64,000 nt of DNA. Origin: DASZIT01 sp036489495 (GTDB lineage: Bacteria; Actinomycetota; Acidimicrobiia; Acidimicrobiales; RAAP-2). The notes beneath the pieces are model-generated. The model had not been told where the DNA came from. It made no database searches and saw only the letters and a list, made by a program, of their open reading frames with translations. Location of the stretch: contig DASXFR010000069.1 of assembly GCA_036489495.1 (NCBI GenBank), positions 65,521 to 129,520 on the forward strand, given 5' to 3'. The position numbers were made by a program, and so were the translations under genes. Below, piece after piece: positions 1 to 8,365 of the stretch. Numbering within the stretch: position 1 is the first letter of the stretch; each line of letters starts with the position of its first letter.

Positions 1-436
1 CCAGTCCGGTGATGCCGGCCACCTGGGTCTTGACGAACGAGAGGTAGGGGGCGGGTCCCAGCCACTGGGCGGACTCCCATTCCCGGGGGAGCGACGACCA
101 CGTCGCGTTGACGTGCTCCCAGAACTCGACCGGCACCACGTGGCGCACGGCCCGGGAGTTCTCCCGCGCCGCCGCCACCGCGCCGGCAATCGACGACCGG
201 CTGTTGGGGTCGGTGGCCAGGCGTTCGGTCGCCTGCCAGAGGGTTTCGTCCTCGACGTCGGGAAGGCCCATGACGGCCAGGAGGCGGCGGGCGGCGTGGG
301 CGCCCTCGGCATCGCTCTGTTCCAGGGCTTGGAAGACCGAGACGTCGAGGATCCGGGCGGTGCCTTCGGCGCGCTCGACGTAGCGCCCCACCCAGAAGAT
401 CGACTCGGCGACCCGGCTCAGCAGCGCGTTGGTCAT
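1..436 (-). CDS. Alpha-E domain protein (DUF403), 3' part outside window
   Basis: The reading frame opens with ATG at 436 and runs off the left edge, so only the N-terminal ~145 residues are visible. They begin MTNALLSRVAESIFWVGRYV followed by ERAEGTARILDV, the typical opening of alpha-E (DUF403) proteins, which are all-helical partners of circularly permuted ATP-grasp enzymes. The start codon overlaps the stop of the upstream ATP-grasp gene as ATGA, so the two are almost certainly translationally coupled. The biochemical product of such pairs is not firmly established; they are associated with peptide or amide bond formation. Identification is from the N-terminal motif and the neighbour. The C-terminal half could not be inspected. 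Confidence 0.85.
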   Translation of the reverse strand, partial: MTNALLSRVAESIFWVGRYVERAEGTARILDVSVFQALEQSDAEGAHAARRLLAVMGLPDVEDETLWQATERLATDPNSRSSIAGAVAAARENSRAVRHVVPVEFWEHVNATWSSLPREWESAQWLGPAPYLSFVKTQVAGITGL

Positions 437-1998
437 TGCTGCTGCTGCTGCTGTCGGTTGTTCTCGGCATCGTGCCGTGGCCCGGCGTCCATCGGCGGCC
501 CGGCACTCACCGGGACCGGCTGGCGCGCCTCGACGACCGGAGCCGGTGGTCCGGCCCCGATCACCCAGGTGTCCTTGGACCCTCCCCCTTGGCTGGAGTT
601 GACCACCAGCCCGCCCTCTTGGAGGGCAACCCGGGTGAGCCCGCCGGGGAGGACCCACACGTTGTCGCCGTCGTTGACCGCGAACGGACGCAGATCCACA
701 TGGCGACGGACCATGGTGTCATCGACCCAGGTGGGAGACGTCGACAGCGCCACCACCCGTTGAGCGATCCAGTGGCGGGGATCGGCGTCCACCGCCAGGC
801 CCAAGGCGTCGAGATCGGCGCCCGACGCCGCCGGCCCGATGATCAGTCCTTTGCCCCCCGACCCGTCGACCTTTTTGAACACCAGCTCGTCGCGCCGGGA
901 AAGGGCGTCGGCCCGCACCTTGGCGTCCTGGAGGTGGATGGTCTCGACGTTGCGGAGCAAGGCCTCCTCCCCCAGGTAGTACTTGATCATGGCCGGCACG
1001 TAGGTGTACACCAGCTTGTCGTCGGCAACACCGTTTCCCACGCCGTTGGCAATGGTGACCCGCCCGGCCCGGGCGGCGTTGAGCACACCCGGGCAACCAA
1101 CCAGTGACTCCGGGCGGAACTGCAACGGGTCGAGATACTCATCGTCGATCCGTCGGTAGATGACATGGACGGGGACTTCGCCCTCGGTGGTGCGCAGAAA
1201 CACATCGGTGCCGTGGCACACCAGGTCGCGACCCTCGACGAGATGGACCCCCATGAGGCGGGCCAACAGGGCGTGCTCATAGAAGGCCGAGTTGTGGACT
1301 CCGGGAGTGAGGACGACCACCGTCGGGTCGTGGACCCCGGCCGGGGCGGCCCGGCGAAGGGCGTGGATCAGATGGGCCGGGTAGTCGGTAACCATCTGGA
1401 TGGGCTGACCCCAGAACAGCTCGGGCAGGACGCGGGCCATCGCCGCCCGGTTGGCCAGGACGTAGCTGACCCCCGACGGGCTCCGGATGTTGTCCTCCAG
1501 GACCCGGAACTCTCCTTCCTCGTCCCGGACCACGTCGATGCCGGCCACGTGGATCCGGACCCCGTTGGGCGGGGTCAGGCCGTGGGCCGCCCGCACGAAG
1601 CCGGGCGAACTGGTCACCACTTCGTGGGGGATGACCCCGTCGCTGATGATTCGGGCGGCGCCGTACACATCGGCCAGGAAGGCTTCGAGGGCCCGGACCC
1701 GCTGGGCCACGCCGTCCGACACCTGGGCCCACTCGTCCACCGTGAAGATGCGGGGAACCACATCGAGGGGGAAGGGCCGCTCCTCCCCGTCGAGGTCGAA
1801 GGTCACCCCCTGGTCCATGAACGCCCGGGCCAGGCGGGTGGCCCGGGCCGAGACATCGTCCGGCCCCATCTGGGACAGCGAGGCGGCCACCCCCGAATAC
1901 GGCACCCGCGCCGAGCCGTCCCGGTCGACCATCTCGTCGAAGGCGGCCTGGGTCAGGCCCCGTACCCCCTCCCCGTAGCCGTCGAACAGGTCGCTCAC
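433..1998 (-). CDS. Circularly permuted ATP-grasp type 2 protein (DUF404/DUF407)
   Basis: This 521-residue protein belongs to the circularly permuted ATP-grasp type 2 family, whose members are predicted ATP-dependent ligases of unknown substrate. Visible family marks are VLEDNIRSPSGVSYVL (nucleotide/metal region, about residues 166-181), VFKKVDGSGGKG (glycine-rich loop, about 370-382) and the C-terminal SSQGGGSKDTWV signature. The GTG start at 1998 gives the expected N-terminus (MSDLFDGYGEG). Beyond the family signature is a ~35-residue Pro/Ala-rich tail ending in six glutamines encoded by a CAG run directly before the stop. The next gene, an alpha-E protein, starts inside the stop (ATGA), the usual arrangement for this pair. 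No clear promoter was found in the 106 bp upstream. Confidence 0.9.
   Translation of the reverse strand: MSDLFDGYGEGVRGLTQAAFDEMVDRDGSARVPYSGVAASLSQMGPDDVSARATRLARAFMDQGVTFDLDGEERPFPLDVVPRIFTVDEWAQVSDGVAQRVRALEAFLADVYGAARIISDGVIPHEVVTSSPGFVRAAHGLTPPNGVRIHVAGIDVVRDEEGEFRVLEDNIRSPSGVSYVLANRAAMARVLPELFWGQPIQMVTDYPAHLIHALRRAAPAGVHDPTVVVLTPGVHNSAFYEHALLARLMGVHLVEGRDLVCHGTDVFLRTTEGEVPVHVIYRRIDDEYLDPLQFRPESLVGCPGVLNAARAGRVTIANGVGNGVADDKLVYTYVPAMIKYYLGEEALLRNVETIHLQDAKVRADALSRRDELVFKKVDGSGGKGLIIGPAASGADLDALGLAVDADPRHWIAQRVVALSTSPTWVDDTMVRRHVDLRPFAVNDGDNVWVLPGGLTRVALQEGGLVVNSSQGGGSKDTWVIGAGPPAPVVEARQPVPVSAGPPMDAGPRHDAENNRQQQQQQ
436..453 (-). repeat. CAG trinucleotide run encoding a Gln6 tail
   Basis: On the coding strand five CAG codons and one CAA precede the TGA stop of the ATP-grasp gene. 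The run also occupies the position where a ribosome binding site for the overlapping alpha-E gene would lie, so that gene must rely on coupled re-initiation. Short triplet runs of this kind can change length by slippage. Confidence 0.9.
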
Positions 1999-2084
1999 AC
2001 CACTCAGGGTGGCATTTCAGTGTTTCGACGGAGTTTCACGGGCGCGAACGCCTGATGACCAAAGTCAGACGGTTTGAAGTCGGT

Positions 2085-2099
2085 GGCGCGGGTCGCGCC
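2085..2099 (-). terminator. GC hairpin just after the SDR gene
   Basis: A perfect 6-bp stem (GGCGCG / CGCGCC) with a 3-nt loop lies 6 nt past the SDR stop codon on the minus strand. No T-run follows, so it would be an intrinsic terminator only in the U-poor sense proposed for actinobacteria. The rest of the 106-bp gap up to 1998 shows no other clear signal. Confidence 0.35.
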
Positions 2100-2104
2100 C
2101 CGAC

Positions 2105-2884
2105 CTAGGAGATCCCGCCGCTGACGATCTCCAATGCCCCGCCGTCGATGACCAGGGTGTGTCCGGTGATCCAGGATGCCGAATCCGAACACAGGAACAG
2201 CGCGGCGGTGGCGACGTCCTCGGGCACGCCCAACCGGCGGAGCGGGAGGCGCCGGGCGATCTGTTCCTCGGCCGGTTCCCACAGGGCTTTGGCGAAGAAC
2301 GTCTTCACCAGTCCCGGGGCCACCGCGTTGACCCTCACCTTGGGCCCGAGCTCACCCGCCAGCTGGCGGGTGAGGTGGATCACCGCCGCCTTGCTCACGT
2401 TGTACCAGCCGATCCCCTGCTCGACCGACAGCCCCCCGATCGATGCCAGGTTCAGCACCACCCCGCCGTGCTCGGACATCCCCGCCCGCCAGGCCGCCTG
2501 GGTCCACTCGAGGTAGCCGGACTGGTTCACTCGCAACGTCTTGTCGATCCGCCCGGTGTCGATCTCCATCAGCGGCCCGTAATAGGGGTTGGTGGCGGCG
2601 TTGTTGACCAGGATGTCCACCGACCCGAAGCGCTCGACGGTGGCGGCCACGCAGGCCTCGCCCTGCTCCGGATCGCCGGCGTTGGCCACCTGCCAGGCCA
2701 CCTCGCCGGACCGGTCGCCTTTAGCGGCATCGATGGTGTCCTTGGCTTCGGCCAACGCCTCCGCCTTCCGGGAGGAGAGCATCACCGAGGCGCCCGCCTC
2801 GGTGAACAGTTGGGCGATGGCCATCCCGATCCCCCGCGAAGCCCCGGTCACCAGCGCCGTCTTTCCATCCAGTCGGATATCCAT
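2105..2884 (-). CDS. Short-chain dehydrogenase/reductase (FabG-like SDR)
   Basis: This NAD(P)-dependent oxidoreductase of the classical SDR family is about 259 residues long from the preferred start. It shows the Rossmann motif TGASRGIG near the N-terminus, NNAA in the central sheet, the catalytic YxxxK as YNVSK, and a preceding LASIGG segment supplying the catalytic serine region. The C-terminus ITGHTLVIDGG is typical of FabG-like members. Upstream ATG or GTG codons exist, but the ATG at 2884 gives MDIRLDGKTALVTG, the normal family opening, and lies 7 nt after a TATGGT box. The substrate cannot be read from sequence. The gene is divergent from the DUF255 gene at 2974. Confidence 0.85.
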   Translation of the reverse strand: MDIRLDGKTALVTGASRGIGMAIAQLFTEAGASVMLSSRKAEALAEAKDTIDAAKGDRSGEVAWQVANAGDPEQGEACVAATVERFGSVDILVNNAATNPYYGPLMEIDTGRIDKTLRVNQSGYLEWTQAAWRAGMSEHGGVVLNLASIGGLSVEQGIGWYNVSKAAVIHLTRQLAGELGPKVRVNAVAPGLVKTFFAKALWEPAEEQIARRLPLRRLGVPEDVATAALFLCSDSASWITGHTLVIDGGALEIVSGGIS

Positions 2885-2891
2885 GCCGAGC

Positions 2892-2897
2892 ACCATA
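2892..2897 (-). promoter_or_regulatory. -10 box TATGGT for the SDR gene (leaderless candidate)
   Basis: TATGGT ends 7 nt before the ATG at 2884, so transcription would start at or next to the start codon. No Shine-Dalgarno is present. Confidence 0.5.
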
Positions 2898-2960
2898 GGA
2901 CGGACCGTCGGCACCGGCCCGACGTCGCCGGCGGGGGCCGGGGCCCGGCCATCGATCCCG

Positions 2961-2966
2961 TAGCAT
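2961..2966 (+). promoter_or_regulatory. -10 box TAGCAT for the DUF255 gene (leaderless candidate)
   Basis: TAGCAT is followed by 7 nt and the GTG start at 2974. The 90-bp divergent intergenic region thus holds two outward-facing -10 boxes, each at leaderless spacing. No convincing -35 was seen. Confidence 0.5.
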
Positions 2967-2973
2967 CGGTGGG

Positions 2974-5034
2974 GTGAACCGTCTCGCCAAGGAGACCTCC
3001 CCCTACCTCCGCCAGCACGCCGACAACCCGGTGGACTGGTATCCGTGGGGCGACGAGGCGTTCGACCGGGCCCGGGAGGAGAACCGCCCGGTGTTCCTCT
3101 CCATCGGGTACTCCGCCTGCCACTGGTGCCACGTGATGGCCCACGAGTCGTTCGAGAATCCCGACACCGCCGACGCCCTCAACGCCTCGTTCGTCAGCGT
3201 GAAGGTGGACCGGGAGGAGCGTCCCGACGTTGACGCTGTCTACATGGAAGCCGTCCAGGCCATCACCGGATCGGGTGGCTGGCCGATGAGCGTGTTCCTC
3301 ACCCCCGACCGTCGACCGTTCTTCGGCGGGACTTACTTCCCCCCCGATGACCGGCATGGCACACCGTCGTTCCGAACCGTCCTCGCCGCGTTGACCGACG
3401 TCTGGACCAACCGCCGCCACGAGGTGGAGGAACAGGCCGACGAGCTCTCCGGGGCCATCGCCTCCCGCTCGGTGATCGCCCGACCGTCAGGCCGGGCCTC
3501 GGCGCTGGGCTCGTTGGGTGGCACCGACGACGGTGTCGATCTGCTCGAGGTGGCAACCACCGAGTTGCGCACCCGGTTCGACCCCGAGTGGGGCGGCTTC
3601 GGCCCGGCCCCGAAGTTCCCCCAACCCACCCTCATCGACATCGCCCTCCGCCACGGGCTCCGAGACGCCGGGGGCGACCCGGATGCCGCGGTGCCGATGG
3701 CCGTCACCACCCTCGACGCCATGGCCGCCGGCGGCATCCACGACCACCTGGGCGGAGGATTTGCCCGGTACTCGACCGACAACCAGTGGCTGGTCCCCCA
3801 CTTCGAGAAGATGCTCTACGACCAGGCCGGGCTGCTGCGCGCCTACCTGCATGGCTGGCAGGCCACCGGCCGCCCCGACTACCTGGCGGTAGTCGGGGAC
3901 ATCGTCGGATACGTGAGCCGCGACCTCACCAGCCCGCAGGGAGGGGTGTTCTCCGCCGAGGATGCCGACTCCGAAGGGGTGGAGGGCAAGTTCTACGTCT
4001 GGACCCTCGACCAGGCAACTGCGGCCATCACCGGCGGGGAGTCGGGCCCGGGCCAGGACCCCGGGGCCATCCTCGAATCCGTCGCCGGCTGGTTCGGCAT
4101 CACCGCCGCCGGCAACTTCGAGGGAACCACCATCCTCCGGCGCCCGGTCGGCGCCCCGCTGGGGGGTCCGCCCGAGGTGGAGGCGGGTCGGCGGCTGCTG
4201 TTCGAGGCCCGGGCCCGGCGGGTCCGGCCCGGGCTGGATGACAAGGTGCTCACCGAGTGGAACGCCATGTACGCCTCGGCGCTGGCCGAGGCAGCCTCCG
4301 CCACCGGCAATCCGAAATGGGAGCAGTCGGCGGTCGCCATCGGTGACTTTCTCTACGCCAACCTCCGGCGGCGCTCCGACGGCCGGTGGCTTCGCAGCTG
4401 GCAGGCGGAAGGCGGCGCCCGGCATCTGGCCTATGCCGCCGACTACGCCTGGCTGGTCGATGGCTTTACCCGGTTGGGCGAGTTGACCGGCCGGGCCGTC
4501 TGGACCCACCGGGCCATCGAGGCGGCCGATGCCCTGCTCGACCTCTTTCACGATGACCAGGACGGGGGTTTCTTCACCACCGGTCACGACGGGGAGGCGT
4601 TGCTGGTCAGGACCAAGGACCTTTTCGACGGGGCGACCCCTTCGGCCAACGGGGTGGCCGCCGTCGGCCTGGTCCGGCTCGGGGCCCTGACCGGTTCCGA
4701 GCGCTACCAGCGGGCGGCCGCCGAGGTCGTCGACCTGGTTGGCGAGTTGCTTGTCCGCCATCCCACCGCCTTCGCCTACACGGTGGAGGCGGCCGACCTG
4801 TTACGGCGAGGGTTGACCGAGGTGGTGGTCACCGGTGACCGTCCCGACCTCGTCGAGGTGGTCCACCGGACCTGGATCCCCGACGCGGTGCTGTCCTGGG
4901 GCGAGCCGACCGCCTCGCCCCTGTGGGAAGGGCGCGACCCGGAGCTGGCCTACGTCTGCCGGAACTACGCCTGCCAGTTGCCGGCCACCGATCCGGAGTT
5001 GCTGTCCAAGCAGCTGGCCGGGAGCCACCGGTGA
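2974..5034 (+). CDS. Thioredoxin domain-containing protein (DUF255, YyaL/SPATA20 family)
   Basis: The 686-residue length and sequence fit the YyaL/SPATA20 family: an N-terminal thioredoxin-like domain followed by an (alpha/alpha)6 barrel resembling N-acylglucosamine 2-epimerase. Seen directly are the conserved opening LAKETSPYLRQHADNPVDWY, the redox-like CHWCHVM motif near residue 50, GGWPMSVFLTP, and later HFEKMLYDQA and EDADSEG blocks characteristic of the family. The cellular role of bacterial members is unknown. The GTG start sits at leaderless distance from a TAGCAT box. The stop overlaps the GTG start of the next gene (GTGA), and that gene in turn overlaps phzF-like, making a three-gene coupled operon. 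Confidence 0.9.
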   Translation: MNRLAKETSPYLRQHADNPVDWYPWGDEAFDRAREENRPVFLSIGYSACHWCHVMAHESFENPDTADALNASFVSVKVDREERPDVDAVYMEAVQAITGSGGWPMSVFLTPDRRPFFGGTYFPPDDRHGTPSFRTVLAALTDVWTNRRHEVEEQADELSGAIASRSVIARPSGRASALGSLGGTDDGVDLLEVATTELRTRFDPEWGGFGPAPKFPQPTLIDIALRHGLRDAGGDPDAAVPMAVTTLDAMAAGGIHDHLGGGFARYSTDNQWLVPHFEKMLYDQAGLLRAYLHGWQATGRPDYLAVVGDIVGYVSRDLTSPQGGVFSAEDADSEGVEGKFYVWTLDQATAAITGGESGPGQDPGAILESVAGWFGITAAGNFEGTTILRRPVGAPLGGPPEVEAGRRLLFEARARRVRPGLDDKVLTEWNAMYASALAEAASATGNPKWEQSAVAIGDFLYANLRRRSDGRWLRSWQAEGGARHLAYAADYAWLVDGFTRLGELTGRAVWTHRAIEAADALLDLFHDDQDGGFFTTGHDGEALLVRTKDLFDGATPSANGVAAVGLVRLGALTGSERYQRAAAEVVDLVGELLVRHPTAFAYTVEAADLLRRGLTEVVVTGDRPDLVEVVHRTWIPDAVLSWGEPTASPLWEGRDPELAYVCRNYACQLPATDPELLSKQLAGSHR

Positions 5035-5816
5035 GCAACGGCATGCCCCCGCCGGCGGGCGTACCCAGCCTGCCGATGCCCCCGAAGAAACGAAAGGCGG
5101 GACGCACCTCCCGCACCCCCCGCAGTGGCACCGCCCGCAACGTGGTGCGGGCGGTCAAGACCCGCGACCGAATCGAGGTGGCCGGCGGCGCCTCGCTGAC
5201 CATCCTGGTGCTGTCCTGTCACCCGGAGGACACCACCGGGGTCGACATGGCGTCGGGAACCCTGGTCCGAGCCCGGGTCAACTGGCCCGACGGCCATCTC
5301 CCCGACCTGGTTCCCTTCGACGTGGTCGAGGCGGTGCTGGCCGACGAGCCCGAACGCGACGATCTGGCCCAGCCGGAGGCGGTGACGGTTTCGGGGCTTC
5401 CCCGGCACCTCGGCACCTTCCATGGACGGCAGAACCGACGCCTCCTCCACAAACTGACGGCCCCGGTCGAAGAGCACGTGCTCGGCTTCCCGGGCACGTC
5501 GGCGCCGTACTGGGAGTTCCGGGGATTCCGACCCTCACTCGCCCTACTGGTCCCGACCAAGGGCCCGGTCCTGTTCCGGCGCGAGCGCGAGCGGTCGGTG
5601 TGGATCCGATTCGGTTGGGGGCGCAGTGACAACTGGCTCCCGGTGGAGGACCCGCGGGCTGACCGGGCGTTGGACGTGGCCCGGAAGGGAAGGCTCCACG
5701 GCAAGGAGCTCGCCTCCGCGCTCGGGTTCAAGCCCCACTATCTGGTGGCATCCATCAGCGCCCCTCGCAACGGTCACTGTTACAAGACCATCCGGGCCCT
5801 GCTGCCCCGGGGGTGA
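5031..5816 (+). CDS. Hypothetical protein, basic N-terminus
   Basis: I do not recognise this 261-residue protein. The GTG start at 5031 overlaps the DUF255 stop and the end overlaps the next start, which, with the absence of any other frame, argues that it is real. The first ~45 residues are rich in Pro, Lys and Arg (PPKKRKAGRTSRTPRSGTAR). The rest is a mixed alpha/beta sequence with segments such as SLTILVLSCHPEDTTG, WPDGHLPDLVPFDVVEAV and RFGWGRSDNWLPVEDPRAD. No signal peptide or membrane segment is visible. The basic leader could contact nucleic acid, but that is speculation. Co-translation with DUF255 and PhzF-like proteins is the only functional clue. Confidence 0.75.
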   Translation: MSNGMPPPAGVPSLPMPPKKRKAGRTSRTPRSGTARNVVRAVKTRDRIEVAGGASLTILVLSCHPEDTTGVDMASGTLVRARVNWPDGHLPDLVPFDVVEAVLADEPERDDLAQPEAVTVSGLPRHLGTFHGRQNRRLLHKLTAPVEEHVLGFPGTSAPYWEFRGFRPSLALLVPTKGPVLFRRERERSVWIRFGWGRSDNWLPVEDPRADRALDVARKGRLHGKELASALGFKPHYLVASISAPRNGHCYKTIRALLPRG

Positions 5817-6604
5817 CGGTGCCCACCGAGCTGGTCGTCATCGATGCCTTCACCGATCGCCCGTTCTCGGGGAATCCGGCCGCGGTGTGCCGGCTCGACC
5901 GACCGGCATCGGAAGCCTGGATGCAGGACGTGGCCGCGGAGATGCACCTGTCGGAGACCGCCTACGTCCTCGATCGACCTGACGGTGACTACGACCTCCG
6001 GTGGTTCACCCCCACCACCGAGGTCGCCCTGTGCGGGCACGCCACCCTGGCCACCGCCCACCTGGTCGGGGGAGGCCGGTTTCACACCCGCAGCGGCGTG
6101 CTCGCCTGTACCGTCCGCCGCGACGGGTCGATCGACATGGACTTCCCGGCCGACCCGCCGGTCCCCCACGCCGTACCCGACGGTCTGTTCGCCGCCCTGG
6201 GCACCGACGGGGAGGTGCACACCGGTGTCTCCGACCTGATGGTGGTGGTGGCCGACGCCGACACCGTGCGGAGCCTGGCGCCGGACCTCACCGCCCTGGC
6301 CGGGGTCGACGCCCGGGCGGTCATCGTCACCGCCGCCTCCGACCAACCCGGCGTCGACTGCGTCTCCCGGGTCTTCGCTCCCCGGGTCGGGATTCCCGAG
6401 GACCCGGTCACCGGCTCCGCCCACTGCACCCTGGCACCGTTCTGGTCGGACCGGACCGGACGCCAGGAACTGGTGGGGGCCCAGCTGTCGGCCCGCGGCG
6501 GAACCGTGCACATGCGAGTGGACGGCGACCGGGTGATCATCGGCGGGCGGGCGGTCACCGTCTCGGAAGTCCGTCTGCTGTCCGACCCGGACTGGCTGCA
6601 CTGA
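5813..6604 (+). CDS. PhzF family isomerase/epimerase-like protein
   Basis: This 263-residue protein has the two-lobed PhzF / diaminopimelate epimerase-like fold signatures: DAFTDRPFSGNPAAVC at the N-terminus, LSETAYV (the acidic catalytic position in PhzF), TPTTEVALCGHATLATAH, and in the second half EDPVTGSAHC. Family members catalyse isomerisation of small acids, but most are uncharacterised, and no phenazine genes are nearby. The GTG start at 5813 overlaps the upstream stop. It is the last gene of the coupled trio, and a promoter-like region separates it from the phosphodiesterase gene. Confidence 0.88.
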   Translation: MTVPTELVVIDAFTDRPFSGNPAAVCRLDRPASEAWMQDVAAEMHLSETAYVLDRPDGDYDLRWFTPTTEVALCGHATLATAHLVGGGRFHTRSGVLACTVRRDGSIDMDFPADPPVPHAVPDGLFAALGTDGEVHTGVSDLMVVVADADTVRSLAPDLTALAGVDARAVIVTAASDQPGVDCVSRVFAPRVGIPEDPVTGSAHCTLAPFWSDRTGRQELVGAQLSARGGTVHMRVDGDRVIIGGRAVTVSEVRLLSDPDWLH

Positions 6605-6630
6605 CCGGGTTTGGCCGGGTGGCATACAGT
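6602..6630 (+). promoter_or_regulatory. Promoter TGACCG-N17-TACAGT before the phosphodiesterase gene
   Basis: The -10 element TACAGT (6625-6630) is 8 nt before the GTG start at 6639, giving a leaderless or near-leaderless transcript. The -35-like TGACCG at 6602-6607 is 17 bp upstream and overlaps the end of the PhzF-like gene. Confidence 0.5.
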
Positions 6631-6638
6631 CACTAACC

Positions 6639-7817
6639 GTGCCGGCCCCACCCCTGCCACCCGGATCGCCCGATCCGATCTTCCCCGACTACCGGGGCGC
6701 CTGTCTTTCGACTCTGGTCCCGGCGCTCCTGTCCGGCTCGGCTGGAGGCAACCCCGGGGACGCCCTCTCTCCTGATTGGCTCCCGACCCCGGCCCGGGAG
6801 GCGCGCCAGATCGTCCTGCTGATCGTCGACGGCCTGGGCTGGCAGCAGCTCGTCGCCCGGAGCCAACTGGCGCCGACCCTGAACGGAGCCGCCGGCATCG
6901 AACGATCGATCACCTCGGTGACGCCGACCACCACCGCCTGCGCCCTCACCTCGATTTCCACCGGGCGGCCGCCCTCCGATCACGGTCTCCTGGGCTACCG
7001 GCTGGCCACCGCCGACGCCGAGATCATGAACGCCCTCCGGTGGACGGTCGGCATCAACCGGCCCCGGGACGCCCGCCAGGAGCTGCCGGCGTCGACCTAC
7101 CAGCCGTTCCCGCCGTTCCCTGGCGCCTCCCGGCCGGTGCCGGTGGTCTCCCGGGGCGAGTTCGGGGGCACCGGGTTCACCGCCGCCCACCTCGGGGCCT
7201 CGCCGCTGGCCGGCTACAAGGTGACGTCGTCGCTCATCGTCGAGGTCGGCCGGCTGCTCGCCGACGGGGAGCCGTTCATCTACGCCTACTACGACGGCAT
7301 CGACAAGGTGGCCCACGAGCACGGGATCGGCCCCTACTACGACGCCGAGCTCCGGGCGGTCGACCGGTTGGTGGGCGACATCGCCGCGGCGATGGAGCCG
7401 GGAGCCGTGCTGGTGGTCAGCGCCGATCACGGGCAGATCAACATCGGGACCAACGTCGAGTTGCTGGGCCGGGAGGTGATGGCCGCCACCCGATTCCTTT
7501 CCGGCGAGGGCCGGTTCCGTTGGCTCCATGCCTGCCCGGGGGCCGCCGACGATCTTTTCGCCATCGTCTCCGAGCGCTACCGGGACACCACCTGGGTGAT
7601 GAGCCGCGACCAGCTCATCGACGAGGGATGGTTCGGTGGGCCCCTCCGCGGTGGCGTCAGCGACCGGCTGGGCGACGTCGCCCTCATTCCCCATGCGCCG
7701 GTCGCCTTCCTCGACCCCGCCGATGCCGGCGAGAGCACCCTGGCCGCCCGGCACGGTTCGCTGACCGCCGACGAGATGTTGGTCCCCCTGGTGGCCATCG
7801 CCGGTGGCAGTATCTGA
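6639..7817 (+). CDS. Alkaline phosphatase superfamily protein (type I phosphodiesterase / nucleotide pyrophosphatase)
   Basis: The 392-residue protein matches the PhoN/NPP-type branch of the alkaline phosphatase superfamily. The metal-binding segments are visible: LLIVDGLGW near residue 65 (first Asp), SVTPTTTACALTSISTG with the nucleophile Thr, YYDGIDKVAHEHG (Asp/His ligands) and VVSADHGQINIG (Asp-His). No signal peptide or transmembrane helix is obvious, so a cytosolic location is likely. The natural substrate (nucleotide, phosphodiester or phosphonate) cannot be told. It is followed two nucleotides after its stop by bpa, suggesting co-transcription. Confidence 0.85.
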   Translation: MPAPPLPPGSPDPIFPDYRGACLSTLVPALLSGSAGGNPGDALSPDWLPTPAREARQIVLLIVDGLGWQQLVARSQLAPTLNGAAGIERSITSVTPTTTACALTSISTGRPPSDHGLLGYRLATADAEIMNALRWTVGINRPRDARQELPASTYQPFPPFPGASRPVPVVSRGEFGGTGFTAAHLGASPLAGYKVTSSLIVEVGRLLADGEPFIYAYYDGIDKVAHEHGIGPYYDAELRAVDRLVGDIAAAMEPGAVLVVSADHGQINIGTNVELLGREVMAATRFLSGEGRFRWLHACPGAADDLFAIVSERYRDTTWVMSRDQLIDEGWFGGPLRGGVSDRLGDVALIPHAPVAFLDPADAGESTLAARHGSLTADEMLVPLVAIAGGSI

Positions 7818-7819
7818 CT

Positions 7820-8365
7820 ATGGCCACCAACTCCAACGGTCCGGCCGGGCATCCCCCGGCGCTCACCCCCGAGGTCGTCGACGGTGTCGGCGACGACGCG
7901 GCGGCGAAGCCGCCCGACGGCGCGGCGGCGAAGCCGCCCGACGGCGAGGCGGCGGAGGACCGGTCCGAGTCGATCGAGAAGCCGGCCAAACTCCTCCGGA
8001 TCGGGTCGATGGTCAAACAACTTCTGGAGGAGGTCCGACAGGCGCCGTTGGACGAGCTCAGCCGGGTACGCCTCCGGGAGATCTACGAGCAGTCGATCCG
8101 AGAACTGGCCGACGGTCTCTCCGACGACCTGGCCGCCGAGCTCGACCGGGTCTCGATCCCCTTCGACACCCCGACCCCCTCCGATGCCGAATTGCGCATC
8201 GCCCAGGCCCAGTTGGTGGGCTGGCTGGAGGGACTCTTCCACGGCATCCAAGCCACCCTGGTCGCCCAGCAGGTGGCGGCCCGGGCCCAGCTCGACGAGA
8301 TGCGCCAGCAGGCCCTCCCGACCGGAGGCGGCGCCCCCGCTTCCCGGCCCGGGACCTATCTCTGA
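7820..8365 (+). CDS. bpa: Bacterial proteasome activator Bpa (Rv3780-like)
   Basis: Bpa forms a dodecameric ring that opens the 20S proteasome without ATP. This 181-residue protein contains the conserved four-helix core of the mycobacterial protein: RIGSMVKQLLEEVRQAPLDE, then RVRLREIYEQSIREL, and AELRIAQAQLVGWLEGLFHG. It ends in GTYL, matching the penultimate-Tyr C-terminal motif (HbYX-like) that docks into proteasome pockets. The acidic, disordered N-terminus contains two tandem copies of an AAAKPPDG unit. The presence of bpa implies a 20S proteasome elsewhere in the genome. ATG at 7820 follows the phosphodiesterase stop by 2 nt. Confidence 0.93.
   Translation: MATNSNGPAGHPPALTPEVVDGVGDDAAAKPPDGAAAKPPDGEAAEDRSESIEKPAKLLRIGSMVKQLLEEVRQAPLDELSRVRLREIYEQSIRELADGLSDDLAAELDRVSIPFDTPTPSDAELRIAQAQLVGWLEGLFHGIQATLVAQQVAARAQLDEMRQQALPTGGGAPASRPGTYL
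7898..7945 (+). repeat. Perfect 24-bp tandem duplication inside bpa
   Basis: Two identical 24-bp units encode AAAKPPDG twice in the disordered N-terminal region of Bpa, and a degenerate third unit follows (GEAAED). The repeat length is a multiple of three, so copy-number changes keep the frame. Confidence 0.9.
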
